64,000 bases of DNA, from the NCBI RefSeq assembly GCF_907163125.1, contig NZ_OU015319.1:1860001-1924000 (forward strand), read 5' to 3'. Made by a program: the position numbers and the translations under genes. Source of the stretch: Cloacibacterium caeni (GTDB taxonomy: Bacteria; Bacteroidota; Bacteroidia; Flavobacteriales; Weeksellaceae). A model generated the notes under the pieces. It was not told the DNA's origin, did no database searches, and saw nothing but the letters and a program-made list of their open reading frames with translations. Below, in pieces: positions 24,913 to 33,733 of this stretch; positions within the stretch are counted from its first letter, which is position 1; each line of letters begins with the position of its first letter.

Positions 24913-25818
24913 TTATTTTTCTATCTTCGATAAAATCTCATGAAGCTGCTCTTCTGAATAATCATACGGAAGCCAAGTCACATTTTCTACTTTTCTATTC
25001 CAAGTTTCCTGTCGTTTTGCATATCTGCGAGAGTTTTTCTTGATTTCTTCTACAGCAAAATCTAAATCCCAAGTTCCTTCTAAATATTTAAAAATTTCGG
25101 TGTAACCTACGGTTTGTAGCGGAACAAGTTTTTGATATTCCGTCAAAGATTTCACCTCATCTATCAACCGATTTTCCAGCATTTTATCTACTCGAAGATT
25201 AATTCTTTCGTACATGATTTCTCTAGGTGCGGTAATTCCTATTCGTATTACTTTAAAATCTCTTTTATGCTTAGGTTCTGCAATAATTTCAGAATATTTT
25301 CTGCCTGTTTGCCAAATCACATCTATGGCTCGTAATAATCTTCTGGGATTTTCTTTGTGAACTACATTATAATATTCTTCGTCTAGATTTTTGAGAATTT
25401 CTTGGAGTTTTTCCAAACCTTCTTCGTCCAAAATTTTCTGTAACTTTTCTTGGTTTTCAGCGTTGGCTTCAGGCAAATCATTCAGTCCTTCTACAACTGC
25501 TTTTTCATACATCATACTTCCCCCAACTAAAACTGCAAAATCATTTTTCTCAAAAATTTCTTCAATCTTTTCCAAAGCATCTTCTTCATATTGACCTATG
25601 GAATAGTATTCTTGAACCGAAAGATGACCAATAAAATGATGTTTAACCTGTGCTAATTCTTCATCTGTAGGAGTTGCAGTTCCTATTTTCATTTCCTTAA
25701 AAAACTGTCTAGAATCACAAGAAATAATCTCTGTACCGAAATGTTTTGCCATTTCTATGGCCAGTTTTGTCTTGCCAATTCCTGTAGAGCCAATGATAGA
25801 AATGAGTGTTTTCTGCAT
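24913..25818 (-). CDS. miaA: tRNA dimethylallyltransferase
   Basis: Adds a dimethylallyl group to N6 of A37 in tRNAs reading UNN codons. P-loop GSTGIGKT (residues 10-17), SCDSRQFFKEMKIGTATP, VGGSMMYEKAVVEGL and RRYAKRQETWNRK are the family motifs. It is 301 residues and complete. Because the P-loop begins nine residues from the chosen Met, the start at 25818 is secure. The -7 box ends four bases before this ATG, so a leaderless mRNA is likely. Confidence 0.95.
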   Translation of the reverse strand: MQKTLISIIGSTGIGKTKLAIEMAKHFGTEIISCDSRQFFKEMKIGTATPTDEELAQVKHHFIGHLSVQEYYSIGQYEEDALEKIEEIFEKNDFAVLVGGSMMYEKAVVEGLNDLPEANAENQEKLQKILDEEGLEKLQEILKNLDEEYYNVVHKENPRRLLRAIDVIWQTGRKYSEIIAEPKHKRDFKVIRIGITAPREIMYERINLRVDKMLENRLIDEVKSLTEYQKLVPLQTVGYTEIFKYLEGTWDLDFAVEEIKKNSRRYAKRQETWNRKVENVTWLPYDYSEEQLHEILSKIEK

Positions 25819-25822
25819 AGTG

Positions 25823-25850
25823 CAAATTTATTCAAAAAAAATCGTCCCAA
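25823..25850 (-). promoter_or_regulatory. miaA promoter TTG-N17-TAAATTTG
   Basis: -7 TAAATTTG (25823-25830) and -33 TTG (25848-25850), 17 bases apart, on the minus strand. The -33 element lies inside the hairpin of the upstream gene's terminator. Confidence 0.65.
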
Positions 25851-25868
25851 GAAAATCTCGGAACGATT
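25840..25868 (-). terminator. Terminator of the YkvA-family gene
   Basis: Minus-strand hairpin AATCGTTCC / GGACGATT followed by a T8 tract. It overlaps the miaA promoter. Confidence 0.75.
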
Positions 25869-25896
25869 AAAAAAAACACAAATGAAATTATTTTAT

Positions 25897-26220
25897 TTAC
25901 TCTATTATTTCTGCATCGATAACTTTATTATCTTTCTTTACCGCATTTTTTTCGTTTTCCCAAATGATGAATCGGTCTACTTCTTTTAAAACCATTGGTA
26001 AAACCAATGCTAGAATTCCTAAATCATCTAAGAAAATTCCTGGTAAAAAATCTAATGGCGAAATGATATATACAAATGCTGCCAGTGGAATGATTACATT
26101 CTTAAGGTCCATTTGAAATTCGCCTTTTTTGTACGCTTTAAACATTTTTAAAATTTTCGGAAACTTAGAAAGCAATCCGTCTTTTTTAAATGCTTGAAAC
26201 AGCAATGCTATTTTTTTCAT
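25897..26220 (-). CDS. YkvA family (DUF1232) small membrane protein
   Basis: A 107-residue protein with the DUF1232 core LAAFVYIISPLDFLPGIFLDDLGILALVLPMVL, two short hydrophobic segments around the SPLDFLP motif. The function of the family is not known. The ATG at 26220 (MKKIALLFQAF) is chosen; a TTG 18 codons upstream extends the frame without conserved sequence. It stands alone between miaA and a TlpA-like gene. Confidence 0.85.
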   Translation of the reverse strand: MKKIALLFQAFKKDGLLSKFPKILKMFKAYKKGEFQMDLKNVIIPLAAFVYIISPLDFLPGIFLDDLGILALVLPMVLKEVDRFIIWENEKNAVKKDNKVIDAEIIE

Positions 26221-26335
26221 TTTAATATTTTGAGTTTTTAGGTGTTGTAATTTAGATTTCAAAATCTTTGCCAATTTAAATTAAAAACTCTTTGCTTATT
26301 CTATTTTAATAGATTTTAACTTTATTTAATATTTC

Positions 26336-26893
26336 TTAAGGATTTACAGATTCTAAAAACTGATGCACAGATTCTGAATTCCAATCTTTTGCCGCGTCTT
26401 CTTTCATCAAAATCCTTCCATTTTTGCCCAAAATAAAAGTCGTAGGAAATACTTTTGGTAACATTTTTTCAGAAAGTGGCGATGTAGCAAAATAAACCGG
26501 CGTAGTATAATTGTTATCTGCTAAGAATTTTTTGACTTTTTCCTCCTCATCTTGCATGGCAATCAGTACGAAAGCCACTTTATTTTTTTTGGCTTCGTAC
26601 AATTTTTGAATACTCGGATATTCTGCTCTACAAGGAGGACACCAACTTCCCCAAAAATTTAAGAAAACGACTTTGTCCTTAAAATCTGCCAAATTCGCAT
26701 CAGGAACATTCACTCCTTTTAGTTGAATATTCATTTCCTCAGCTGTAAAAGTGACGTCTTTTTCTACTTTTTCTAAAGAAGGTTTCATCAAAATTTGTCG
26801 CTGAACAAACGCTCTAAAATCTGGAAACAAAAACATAGAAACAAGAAACACCGAAAGCAATAATGTGAGCCAGTTTTTTCTTAAAAAGTTCAT
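26336..26893 (-). CDS. TlpA/ResA-like membrane-anchored thiol-disulfide oxidoreductase
   Basis: One N-terminal transmembrane anchor (about 7-24) and a periplasmic thioredoxin fold. The active site is WCPPC (Cys85, Cys88), preceded by VVFLNFWGS and followed by the cis-Pro segment VFPTTFILGKNGRI. Such proteins reduce apocytochromes or other periplasmic thiols; norC in this window would need such a system, but linkage is only inference. Complete at 185 residues. Confidence 0.88.
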   Translation of the reverse strand: MNFLRKNWLTLLLSVFLVSMFLFPDFRAFVQRQILMKPSLEKVEKDVTFTAEEMNIQLKGVNVPDANLADFKDKVVFLNFWGSWCPPCRAEYPSIQKLYEAKKNKVAFVLIAMQDEEEKVKKFLADNNYTTPVYFATSPLSEKMLPKVFPTTFILGKNGRILMKEDAAKDWNSESVHQFLESVNP

Positions 26894-26990
26894 AAATTGA
26901 TGTGTTGATGTGATAATTTGTTGATGTGATAATATTTATTTTGACACCCCGACTTCGCTTTGCGAAGCCACCCCTCTAAAAGAGGGGAAC
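26894..26990. repeat. Intergenic repeats: TTGATGTGATAA direct repeats and two GC-rich hairpins
   Basis: Repeated TGTTGATGTGATAA units (26900-26931) are followed by hairpin CTTCGCTTTGCGAAG (26953-26967) and hairpin CCCCTCTAAAAGAGGGG (26971-26987). The GC-rich block resembles other dispersed elements in this genome and lies between two thioredoxin-fold genes. The second hairpin may terminate the upstream minus-strand transcript. Confidence 0.6.
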
Positions 26991-26998
26991 TCTTCTAA

Positions 26999-27556
26999 CT
27001 ACAGTAGTTCTAAAATTTCTTGAATCGCGTCTTTTCCTTTATTTTTAGCGTAATACACTTGTAAATCGTTATAAAACTCTTCACGAGGATATGTTTCTGT
27101 ATTTTCCTTGAATTTTTTCAACAATTCTGTTCCATATTGTGGTCTTGGTCCCCAAACATTTTTCAGAGAAAAATCTTCATTCAAGATTAAAATTTTAGGA
27201 ATAGATTGAGTTCCGTTCGTTAGGAATTGGTCAATTAAAGAAATATCAGAATCACGATAGAAAATTCTCACGTCATTATGCCCTTCAAAAAATTTAGAAA
27301 CCGCAGGAACGGTTGCACTTGCATCTCCGCACCAAGGTTCTGTGATGATAAGGATTTTACCATTGAAGTTTTTAGATTTCAGCGTTTCTAATTGCTCTTC
27401 ATCTACTTTATAGGTTTTCAAAGTTCTGTTCATTCTCTGAAGCCCCAATTCATAATATTCATTATGGTCGTCTTCAGGATTTTGAACTTCAATTCTGCGT
27501 TCAGTTTCTTTAATATATTCGTCAAAAGTGACTGCGTTTTGCCAGTAATTTTTCAT
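26999..27556 (-). CDS. Thioredoxin family protein with WCGD motif
   Basis: A cytoplasmic protein of 185 residues. The centre ILIITEPWCGDASATVPAVSKFFEG is a thioredoxin fold with the active site degenerate to a single cysteine (WCGDA). SIPKILILNEDF holds the cis-proline, and WGPRPQ follows. The family is common in Bacteroidota and Firmicutes (a thioredoxin-like protein with WCGDS/A). With one Cys it cannot form the usual internal disulfide, so it may be a bacilliredoxin-like or binding protein. Confidence 0.82.
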   Translation of the reverse strand: MKNYWQNAVTFDEYIKETERRIEVQNPEDDHNEYYELGLQRMNRTLKTYKVDEEQLETLKSKNFNGKILIITEPWCGDASATVPAVSKFFEGHNDVRIFYRDSDISLIDQFLTNGTQSIPKILILNEDFSLKNVWGPRPQYGTELLKKFKENTETYPREEFYNDLQVYYAKNKGKDAIQEILELL

Positions 27557-27587
27557 TTTAAATATAGATTGTTTTTTTTGACAGAGA

Positions 27588-28481
27588 TTATTTTACCGCA
27601 TTTTCAAAATACATTTGCCATAATTCATAATCACTTCTATGATATTCACTTAATTTATTATGTATTAAATCTTCAATAAAATTTTTATAATCTTCATTAT
27701 CACCATTTCTTTCACCTACAAAATGTTTTTTTTCATAATGCCAAAAAAGAGATTTTGGATTTAGAAAACTCAACTCAAAATCATTTTCCAATTTATAAGG
27801 GTTTTCTTCCTCACCATTGAAATATTTATAAATTGAATAATCACTCTCATTGAAAAAAATCTTTCTTAGAGCTTTAGCATGAGGAACTCCTGAACCATCA
27901 TAAGCAATGTTATCTTTATTAAAATTTAAAGTTATATTATTTTTTAATTTCAGGTTTCCTTTAGTAAATTCAATGAATCTTTCAGCATTTACTTTAAATC
28001 CAAAAGCAATTTTTAAATTTTTCGACAACCTCAATTCTTCTTGATTTAATTTTTCAATAAACCATTCAAAAGAATTTTTTAATAAGTTATAATAATTTTT
28101 ATTCTTCCTCTTATTTTGAAAAAACATCGAATAAGGTAGAGTATCAATAATTAAAAAACCTACTTCTACTAATTTATTAAAATAATATTCTTTATCATTT
28201 GGAAATATTTCATTTGGATAAAAGGTCTTCCATATTTCTTTATTAAAATTTTTATTGTGATAGTTGTAAAAATATTTTGGAGGTTTTATTTCGCTAAAAG
28301 GTGGTGCTTCACAAATTAACAAATATCTTATTTCGGAATTTTTCAACAACTTCAAATTTTCCGCCCATTTTTCTTCTGTATTTTCAAAAATATATTTTAA
28401 TCTATCCAACTTCACTGAAACTTCTTCTTTACCAAAAAGTTCTTCAAGAATAAAAAGATTTTTATCAAATACTCTATTCAT
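27588..28481 (-). CDS. Uncharacterised AT-rich protein
   Basis: Not recognised. It is 297 residues, soluble, rich in Asn, Lys, Phe and Tyr, with no signal peptide or membrane segment. Noticeable stretches are YLLICEAPPFSEIKPPKYFYN (about 52-72), GFLIIDTLPYSMFF (about 107-120) and YDGSGVPHAKALRKIF (about 193-208). The layout of a Glu/Pro-rich loop after a hydrophobic strand and a later small-residue/His motif vaguely recalls uracil-DNA-glycosylase-like folds, but no diagnostic motif is present. Codon use is more AT-rich than the flanking thioredoxin and aroC genes, which suggests horizontal origin. Confidence 0.7.
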   Translation of the reverse strand: MNRVFDKNLFILEELFGKEEVSVKLDRLKYIFENTEEKWAENLKLLKNSEIRYLLICEAPPFSEIKPPKYFYNYHNKNFNKEIWKTFYPNEIFPNDKEYYFNKLVEVGFLIIDTLPYSMFFQNKRKNKNYYNLLKNSFEWFIEKLNQEELRLSKNLKIAFGFKVNAERFIEFTKGNLKLKNNITLNFNKDNIAYDGSGVPHAKALRKIFFNESDYSIYKYFNGEEENPYKLENDFELSFLNPKSLFWHYEKKHFVGERNGDNEDYKNFIEDLIHNKLSEYHRSDYELWQMYFENAVK

Positions 28482-28528
28482 TTTTATCCAAATTTAGATT
28501 CTTTCAGAATGACAACTGTACGTAAAAA

Positions 28529-28554
28529 ACTCGTGTCTCGCGACTCGTATCAAA
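28529..28554. repeat. Short repeat at aroC 3' end (ACTCGTrTC...CTCrTATCAAA)
   Basis: ACTCGTGTCTCGCGACTCGTATCAAA-type unit, similar to 29678-29704. The TCA within it forms the TGA stop of aroC on the minus strand. Confidence 0.6.
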
Positions 28555-29611
28555 TTCTTCTAATCTGATTCATCAAAAATAAGTCCGCAAGAACAAATGC
28601 TGCCAAATTTTCCACTACGGGAACTGCTCTTGGCAAAACACAAGGATCATGTCTTCCTTTTCCTTCTACAATAACTAAATTTCCGTCTTTATCTACACTT
28701 TCTTGAGGTCTAAGAATCGTAGCAATTGGCTTAAAGGCTACACGGAAATAAATGTCCATTCCGTTTGAAATTCCACCTTGAATTCCTCCAGAAAGATTGG
28801 TTTTCGTAGTAAAATCTTCATTGAACAAATCATTATGCTCTTTTCCGGTCATCGTTGCTCCACAAAAACCGCTTCCGTACTCAAAACCTTTTGCAGCATT
28901 GATATTCATCATCGCTTTTGCCAATTCTGCCTGTAATTTTAGAAAAACAGGTTCGCCAATTCCTACAGGAAGATTTTTGATGACACAAGTAATGGTTCCA
29001 CCGATGGTATTTCCTTCTTTTTTGATTTCCTTGATTTTAGAAATCATCTTTTCGGCGGTTTCTTCATCTGGACAACGAACATCATTGCTTTCAATTTTAG
29101 AAAAATCTAAATCCTGATAAGGTTTCATGCAAAAAATATCTCCCACTGAAGAAACATAAGCATGAATTTCAACATTTTCGGGTAAAATATGTTTCGCCAA
29201 AGCTCCTGCAGCAACCCAGTTGATAGTTTCTCGCGCAGAAGATTTTCCACCACCTCTGTAATCTCTGATTCCAAATTTTTGATCATAGGTAAAATCTGCA
29301 TGAGAAGGTCTGTAAGCTGCGGCAATATGTTCGTAATCTTTCGATTTTTGATTTTCATTATAAATCACAAATCCAATCGGAGTTCCTGTAGATTTCCCCT
29401 CAAAAGTTCCCGAAAGAAACTGTACAGTATCACTTTCTTTTCTTTGGGTAACGATAGAACTTTGACCAGGTTTTCTGCGGTCAAGTTGATGCTGAATTTC
29501 TTCAAAATTAATTTCAATTCCTGCTGGAAAATTGGTGATGATTCCACCATAAGCTATTCCGTGACTTTCGCCAAAGGTAGAAAGCGTGAGAAAATTTCCT
29601 AAATTGTTCAT
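28550..29611 (-). CDS. aroC: Chorismate synthase
   Basis: Converts EPSP to chorismate, the last shikimate step, using reduced FMN. Diagnostic motifs are [41 protein letters not shown], and the C-terminal [17 protein letters not shown]. The 353-residue length is normal. The -7 box is five bases before the ATG. The stop codon is supplied by a short dispersed repeat. Confidence 0.96.
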   Translation of the reverse strand: MNNLGNFLTLSTFGESHGIAYGGIITNFPAGIEINFEEIQHQLDRRKPGQSSIVTQRKESDTVQFLSGTFEGKSTGTPIGFVIYNENQKSKDYEHIAAAYRPSHADFTYDQKFGIRDYRGGGKSSARETINWVAAGALAKHILPENVEIHAYVSSVGDIFCMKPYQDLDFSKIESNDVRCPDEETAEKMISKIKEIKKEGNTIGGTITCVIKNLPVGIGEPVFLKLQAELAKAMMNINAAKGFEYGSGFCGATMTGKEHNDLFNEDFTTKTNLSGGIQGGISNGMDIYFRVAFKPIATILRPQESVDKDGNLVIVEGKGRHDPCVLPRAVPVVENLAAFVLADLFLMNQIRRI

Positions 29612-29616
29612 AAAAG

Positions 29617-29624
29617 CAAAGTTA
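29617..29624 (-). promoter_or_regulatory. -7 box TAACTTTG of aroC
   Basis: Perfect TAnnTTTG on the minus strand, five bases before the aroC ATG, implying a leaderless or nearly leaderless mRNA. Confidence 0.55.
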
Positions 29625-29677
29625 ATGAAAAGGTTCGAGTTGCGAGTTGCGAGTTGTGAGATTTTTGAAACATAAGA

Positions 29678-29704
29678 ACTCGTATCACGTAACTCATATC
29701 AAAA
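29678..29704. repeat. Short repeat at the 3' end of the membrane protein gene
   Basis: Second copy of the ACTCGTATCACGTAACTCAT-type unit; its TCA provides the TGA stop of the adjacent minus-strand gene. A preceding run of GAGTTGCGAGTTGCGAGTTG (29635-29660) is related. Confidence 0.6.
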
Positions 29705-31306
29705 TTTAGAGATAATTCCCTTCAATTTTTCTTTATCTTTAGTTGACAGTTTCTTCCAAACGAAACCATCTTTTATGTTCTTTGATATTTTTTGCGGAAA
29801 AATTCCTGCTTCGTAATATTTTTTTACTGAATATGGAGCAATCGATGGATGTGGCGTATCATAAGCCAAATGATGATGTGGTACGTAAAATTTAAGGTTA
29901 CCTATTTTAAACTCAGAATATTTAAAAGACGCAAAAGAAGCTGGTCTATATATCTGTTTTTGAGTAAAGCCTTGCATATAATATCCTGATTTAAAAGAAA
30001 TAAAATTATTCTGCAACAATTTGGGAAATGATAATGATATAATTATTAAAAAAATTTCTAAAGAAAAACCAATATAAGATATTTTTTCTTGGATAATAGA
30101 TTTGAAATTAATGAGAAAAAAAACAAAAAACACTCCCATGAAAAAACGGTATTGCGCAGAGAACATTAGCACTAAAAAACTTTTTATAACGATAGAAACA
30201 AATAAAGCAGTAGTTAATCTATCTTTTTTAATAAAAGTAAACACAACGAATGATAGCATCACCAAAACAAATGCAAAATGGATATATTTTTTATATGAAT
30301 TTATTGTGAACCAATTGTAAACATAATCCCAAACTGTAAATTTTTCAATTTCTGAAATAGAAAATTTTAAGTCATATGCTTTCATTATTGCAAGCTCAGC
30401 AGATTCTTTTAGAACCTCGCTGTGTGGCATCCAATAAAGTTTTAAATCACCAATCTGAATAGGAAAAAAAGGATAACCAAAGACTAGAATATTCTTAAAA
30501 ATATAAATCCCGAGAACCACAATCCCTAATCCTGCATATTTAAAATTCTCCTTTTTAAAAAAATATATAGCAACAAATAACAATACCCAAACAATAGTAG
30601 GTTTTATGGTAAAAACAAAAGCAGAAAAAGCAAAAAGTAATTTAACATTTTTATTTCCACTCATTACTTCATTTAAAATAACAAGCGATAATGCAATAGC
30701 AGGTAAATCTGAGTTGGGAGACTGTATAAAAAATAAAAATACAGGCAAAATAAACAACATTGCCCAAGCTTTTTTTTCTAAAATATAAAGTAAAAAAACT
30801 AGTAAAAAAATGACATTTATTCTTAGAAAAACATCTGAAAAATTAGAGAGTCCTGCTTGAAATATATGCCAAACAGACATTTGCGCATATATCAACTCAA
30901 TATTAGCCAAACCCTTAGTTAAACCAAACTCTCTTAACCAGTGAATACTTGGAACGTAATACCCAAAATGATCAATAATGAAAGGATAATAAGTTCCTGC
31001 AAAAATTATAATAAGACTAGGAATCGAAAATTTTACAATCTCTTCCTTTCTGTAATTAAGAAAATCTTTATAACTTCTAAAGTAAAGAAATGACAAGACC
31101 CCAATTAGGATACTTATACTTTCTATCCAAATATTTAAAGGAACAAAAAAAGCTAATACTTGCCAAATTATTGCTAGTAAAAACATCCCTGAAAAAAGCT
31201 TTGCAGAAAGACCAGACCAAATCCTCCCAAACAACTTTTGGAAAATCTCACCAAAACCCATTAAAACAGGAAAAATAACCAATAAAGAAAGTAAAATTTT
31301 AAGCAT
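29699..31306 (-). CDS. Polytopic membrane protein, probably GT-C-like (LIC_10190-type)
   Basis: 535 residues with about 11-13 transmembrane segments. A conserved-looking loop, DHFGYYVPSIHWLREFGLTKGLANIE, follows the fourth or fifth segment. SPNSDLPAIALSLVILNE and MPHSEVLKESAE are other polar loops. The Asp-plus-Tyr loop and GLAN motif recall the LIC_10190 group of GT-C-fold membrane proteins that transfer sugars from lipid carriers, but that is judged by eye only. It is AT-rich. It sits alone next to tRNA-Cys. Confidence 0.6.
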   Translation of the reverse strand: MLKILLSLLVIFPVLMGFGEIFQKLFGRIWSGLSAKLFSGMFLLAIIWQVLAFFVPLNIWIESISILIGVLSFLYFRSYKDFLNYRKEEIVKFSIPSLIIIFAGTYYPFIIDHFGYYVPSIHWLREFGLTKGLANIELIYAQMSVWHIFQAGLSNFSDVFLRINVIFLLVFLLYILEKKAWAMLFILPVFLFFIQSPNSDLPAIALSLVILNEVMSGNKNVKLLFAFSAFVFTIKPTIVWVLLFVAIYFFKKENFKYAGLGIVVLGIYIFKNILVFGYPFFPIQIGDLKLYWMPHSEVLKESAELAIMKAYDLKFSISEIEKFTVWDYVYNWFTINSYKKYIHFAFVLVMLSFVVFTFIKKDRLTTALFVSIVIKSFLVLMFSAQYRFFMGVFFVFFLINFKSIIQEKISYIGFSLEIFLIIISLSFPKLLQNNFISFKSGYYMQGFTQKQIYRPASFASFKYSEFKIGNLKFYVPHHHLAYDTPHPSIAPYSVKKYYEAGIFPQKISKNIKDGFVWKKLSTKDKEKLKGIISKF

Positions 31307-31327
31307 TATGTGAATATAAATAAAAAA

Positions 31328-31355
31328 AATCCTGAAAATTTAAATTTTCAGGATT
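31328..31355 (-). terminator. Terminator after tRNA-Cys
   Basis: Perfect 28-base palindrome AATCCTGAAAATTT / AAATTTTCAGGATT followed on the minus strand by a T8 tract. Confidence 0.85.
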
Positions 31356-31372
31356 TGTGTTGTTGTTTGTTG

Positions 31373-31443
31373 AGGTACCTAGCGGATTCGAACCGCTGTA
31401 GATGGTGTTGCAGACCACTGCCTAGCCGCTCGGCCAAAGTACC
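31373..31443 (-). tRNA. tRNA-Cys (GCA)
   Basis: 71 bases. The acceptor stem GGTACTT / AGGTACC forms seven pairs with discriminator U, a cysteine identity element. The anticodon loop is CTGCAAC (anticodon GCA). The T-arm is GCGGTTCGAATCCGC. CCA is not encoded. Confidence 0.95.
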
Positions 31444-31458
31444 ATGTGTTTCGGAGTG

Positions 31459-31466
31459 CAAATATA
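31459..31466 (-). promoter_or_regulatory. -7 box TATATTTG of tRNA-Cys
   Basis: Perfect TAnnTTTG on the minus strand, 15 bases before the mature tRNA 5' end. Confidence 0.55.
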
Positions 31467-31506
31467 GGGATTTTTCAGATTTTTAAAAATTTTAGAAATA
31501 GATTTT

Positions 31507-31866
31507 TTAAAAATTTTCTTCAAATTCTACACTTACGCCTTTCATTTCGCCTTTCATTGGCGGTTTGGTTTTGGTTATTTTTACTTTAACCTTCTGAACT
31601 TGAAGAAATTCTGATTTTATTTTTTTGATAATTCTTCCTGCTACATGTTCTAATAATTCTGAAGAAATTTTCATCTCTGCATGAATAATATCGTTAATCA
31701 AAGCGTAATTAATGGTATCATTCAAATTATCGGTCTCTGCAGCTTTGGAAATATCTGCTACAATCTCTGCATTCACAATGTAATACGTTCCCAAAATTTT
31801 CTCTTCTGGCAAAACACCGTGATATGCGTAGATTTTAATATCTTCTAAAAGGATTTTACTTTTCAT
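31507..31866 (-). CDS. folB: Dihydroneopterin aldolase
   Basis: Cleaves dihydroneopterin to 6-hydroxymethyl-dihydropterin in folate synthesis. The family pattern is ILLEDIKIYAYHGVLPEEKILGTYYIVNAEI at the N terminus, TINYALINDIIHAEM and LLEHVAGRI in the middle (Glu/His/Lys active-site region) and VKVKITKTKPPMKGEMKGVSVEF at the end. 119 residues is the normal subunit size of the octamer. Other folate genes are not adjacent. Confidence 0.92.
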   Translation of the reverse strand: MKSKILLEDIKIYAYHGVLPEEKILGTYYIVNAEIVADISKAAETDNLNDTINYALINDIIHAEMKISSELLEHVAGRIIKKIKSEFLQVQKVKVKITKTKPPMKGEMKGVSVEFEENF

Positions 31867-31869
31867 TTT

Positions 31870-31945
31870 AATAAATTTTGGCTAAAGCCAATTAGATTTT
31901 CGTTTTTTCTAAAATGGACTAAAGTCCGTTCCTATTGATTTTCGA
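31870..31945. repeat. REP-like intergenic hairpins (GGCTAAAGCC and GGACTAAAGTCC)
   Basis: Two related imperfect palindromic units, TTGGCTAAAGCCAATT and ATGGACTAAAGTCCGTTCC, each followed by similar A/T and GATTTTCG words. The tandem arrangement resembles small dispersed palindromic repeats. Confidence 0.55.
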
Positions 31946-31955
31946 TTACTATCCA

Positions 31956-31963
31956 CAAATGTA
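31956..31963 (-). promoter_or_regulatory. -7 box TACATTTG of folB
   Basis: Perfect TAnnTTTG on the minus strand, just after the nadA terminator. The folB leader of about 85 bases contains the REP-like hairpins. Confidence 0.45.
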
Positions 31964-31969
31964 AAGAAA

Positions 31970-31994
31970 AACGTCCAGAAAAATTCTGAACGTT
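31970..31994 (-). terminator. nadA terminator
   Basis: Minus-strand hairpin AACGTTCAG / CTGGACGTT followed by TTTTC. Confidence 0.75.
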
Positions 31995-32038
31995 CATTCT
32001 TTAAAATTTTTAAATTATCTCATTTTCAAATTTTCAAA

Positions 32039-33055
32039 TTACTTAATCGTTTTACTCAACTCCAGCATAGCTTCGATTGGTTTTAAAGCTTTTAAACGAA
32101 GTTCTTCGTCCATAGTAATCTCTGGCAATTCGTATTTCATGCACAAATACAACTTTTCTAGTGTATTTCTCTTCATGAAGAAACATTCTGAACAGTTGCA
32201 ACTTTCGTCAAAAACCAAAGCCGGAATCAATTCTTTATGAGGAGCACGCTTTTTCATTTCGTGAAGAATTCCTTCTTCTGTAGCGATGATAAACTTCTGA
32301 CAATCATCTTTTTCTACATAATTTAGCAAAGCTGAAGTAGAACCAATAAAATGCGCCAATTCTAGTACTGGAGTTTCAGATTCTGGGTGTGCAATTAATT
32401 TAGCATCAGGATTTTCTGCCAATTGTTTCGCTATTCTTTCCATAGAAAATGCTTCGTGAACAATGCAACTTCCATCCCACAAAATCATATCTCTTCCTGT
32501 CTTCTTCATCAAATATCTTCCCAAATTTTTATCTGGTGCGAAAATAATCGGTTGATCTTTTGGCAATGCATTGATAATGGTTTCTGCATTAGAACTGGTA
32601 ACAATAATATCAGATTCTGCCTTGGTTTCTGCGTTACAATTGATATAAGTTGCCACCAAAGCTCCAGGATGCTGTTCACGCATTTTTCTAAGACCTTCTC
32701 CACTGCAACCATCTGCAAGTGAACAACCAGCCAAAGTATCTGGAAGAACTACTTTTTTTGTAGGATTAAGGATTTTTGCAGCTTCAGCCATAAAATGTAC
32801 CCCACAAAAAGCAATCATATCTGCATCTGTATCTTTTGCAGCTCTGGCTAATTGTAGAGAATCTCCCAAATAATCTGCAATATCTTGAATTTCTCCTGGC
32901 TGATAATAATGTGCCAAAATCACGGCATTTTTTTCTTTTTTGAGCTTTAAAATCGCATCAATTAAATCTTGACCTTGCGGAATTTGAATATCTTTCAAAT
33001 CCAAAAATCCTTTTACTGGAAGGTTATTTTTTGCTATATCTAATATTTTCTCCAT
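32039..33055 (-). CDS. nadA: Quinolinate synthase
   Basis: Condenses iminoaspartate with dihydroxyacetone phosphate to quinolinate for NAD synthesis; it needs a 4Fe-4S cluster. [57 protein letters not shown] and the C-terminal [18 protein letters not shown] give substrate and cluster-binding cysteines. The ATG at 33055 ([12 protein letters not shown]) is used; the longer frame begins with TTG inside gmk. No nadB is nearby. It is 25 bases downstream of gmk on the same strand. Confidence 0.94.
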   Translation of the reverse strand: MEKILDIAKNNLPVKGFLDLKDIQIPQGQDLIDAILKLKKEKNAVILAHYYQPGEIQDIADYLGDSLQLARAAKDTDADMIAFCGVHFMAEAAKILNPTKKVVLPDTLAGCSLADGCSGEGLRKMREQHPGALVATYINCNAETKAESDIIVTSSNAETIINALPKDQPIIFAPDKNLGRYLMKKTGRDMILWDGSCIVHEAFSMERIAKQLAENPDAKLIAHPESETPVLELAHFIGSTSALLNYVEKDDCQKFIIATEEGILHEMKKRAPHKELIPALVFDESCNCSECFFMKRNTLEKLYLCMKYELPEITMDEELRLKALKPIEAMLELSKTIK

Positions 33056-33080
33056 AATGTAATCGTATTTGGTGTTGGTT

Positions 33081-33644
33081 TTATTCTTCAATAAAATTTC
33101 TTACAATTCGCTCAATTTCTTTCTGAGCTGTTTCTAAATCATCATTAATGATAATTTGGTCAAATTCTTCAGCATACGTCATTTCTTCTTTAGCTTTTGC
33201 TACTCTGGTTTTGATGGTTTCTAAATCATCTGTAGCTCTAGATATCAATCTTCGTTCCAATTCGTCTATAGAAGGTGGTGCAATAAAAATAGAAAGGGCA
33301 TTTTCTCCGAAAATTTTCTTCAGATTTACGCCACCTTTTACATCTACATCGAAGATGACCACTTTTCCTTCTTGCCAAATTCTTTCTACTTCAGATTTTA
33401 AGGTTCCATAGAATTTATCTTGATAAACTTCTTCGTATTCTACAAAAGCATCTTCTGCAATCAGATTTTTAAATTCTTCTACCGAAAGAAAAAAATAGTC
33501 TTTCCCATGAATTTCTTCACCTCTCAATGCTCTGGTTGTAGCAGAAATGGAAAATTGAAGTTCAGGAAAAACACCTAAACAATATTTTACCAGAGTGGTT
33601 TTTCCACTTCCTGAAGGTGCTGAAAATATAATTACTTTGTTCAT
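33081..33644 (-). CDS. gmk: Guanylate kinase
   Basis: Phosphorylates GMP to GDP. P-loop [10 protein letters not shown] (8-17), the GMP-binding [20 protein letters not shown] and [14 protein letters not shown], and [14 protein letters not shown] are standard. Length 187 is normal. It lies between yicC (upstream, same strand) and nadA. The yicC-gmk pairing is conserved widely in bacteria. Confidence 0.95.
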   Translation of the reverse strand: MNKVIIFSAPSGSGKTTLVKYCLGVFPELQFSISATTRALRGEEIHGKDYFFLSVEEFKNLIAEDAFVEYEEVYQDKFYGTLKSEVERIWQEGKVVIFDVDVKGGVNLKKIFGENALSIFIAPPSIDELERRLISRATDDLETIKTRVAKAKEEMTYAEEFDQIIINDDLETAQKEIERIVRNFIEE

Positions 33645-33672
33645 TTTTAATAGTTATGAGTGATGAATTATG

Positions 33673-33733
33673 AATGATGAGTTATTTAGAGACTAAAAAA
33701 CAACTTATAACTCATGACTTATAACTCATCATT
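33673..33733 (-). terminator. Inverted repeat between yicC and gmk
   Basis: 13-base arms AATGATGAGTTAT and ATAACTCATCATT enclose 35 bases that hold further ACTTATAACTCATGACTTATAAC repeats. It reaches the yicC stop codon. It may attenuate transcription into gmk; no T tract follows, so it could simply be a repeat. Confidence 0.4.

Noticed and set aside
27588-28481. Annotation as uracil-DNA glycosylase
   Set aside because: Only a vague similarity of loop layout; the diagnostic GxDPY and final HPS/H motifs are not present.
31373-31443. tRNA-Cys as an integration site for an island carrying the neighbouring membrane protein
   Set aside because: No integrase gene and no duplicated tRNA 3' end were found nearby.
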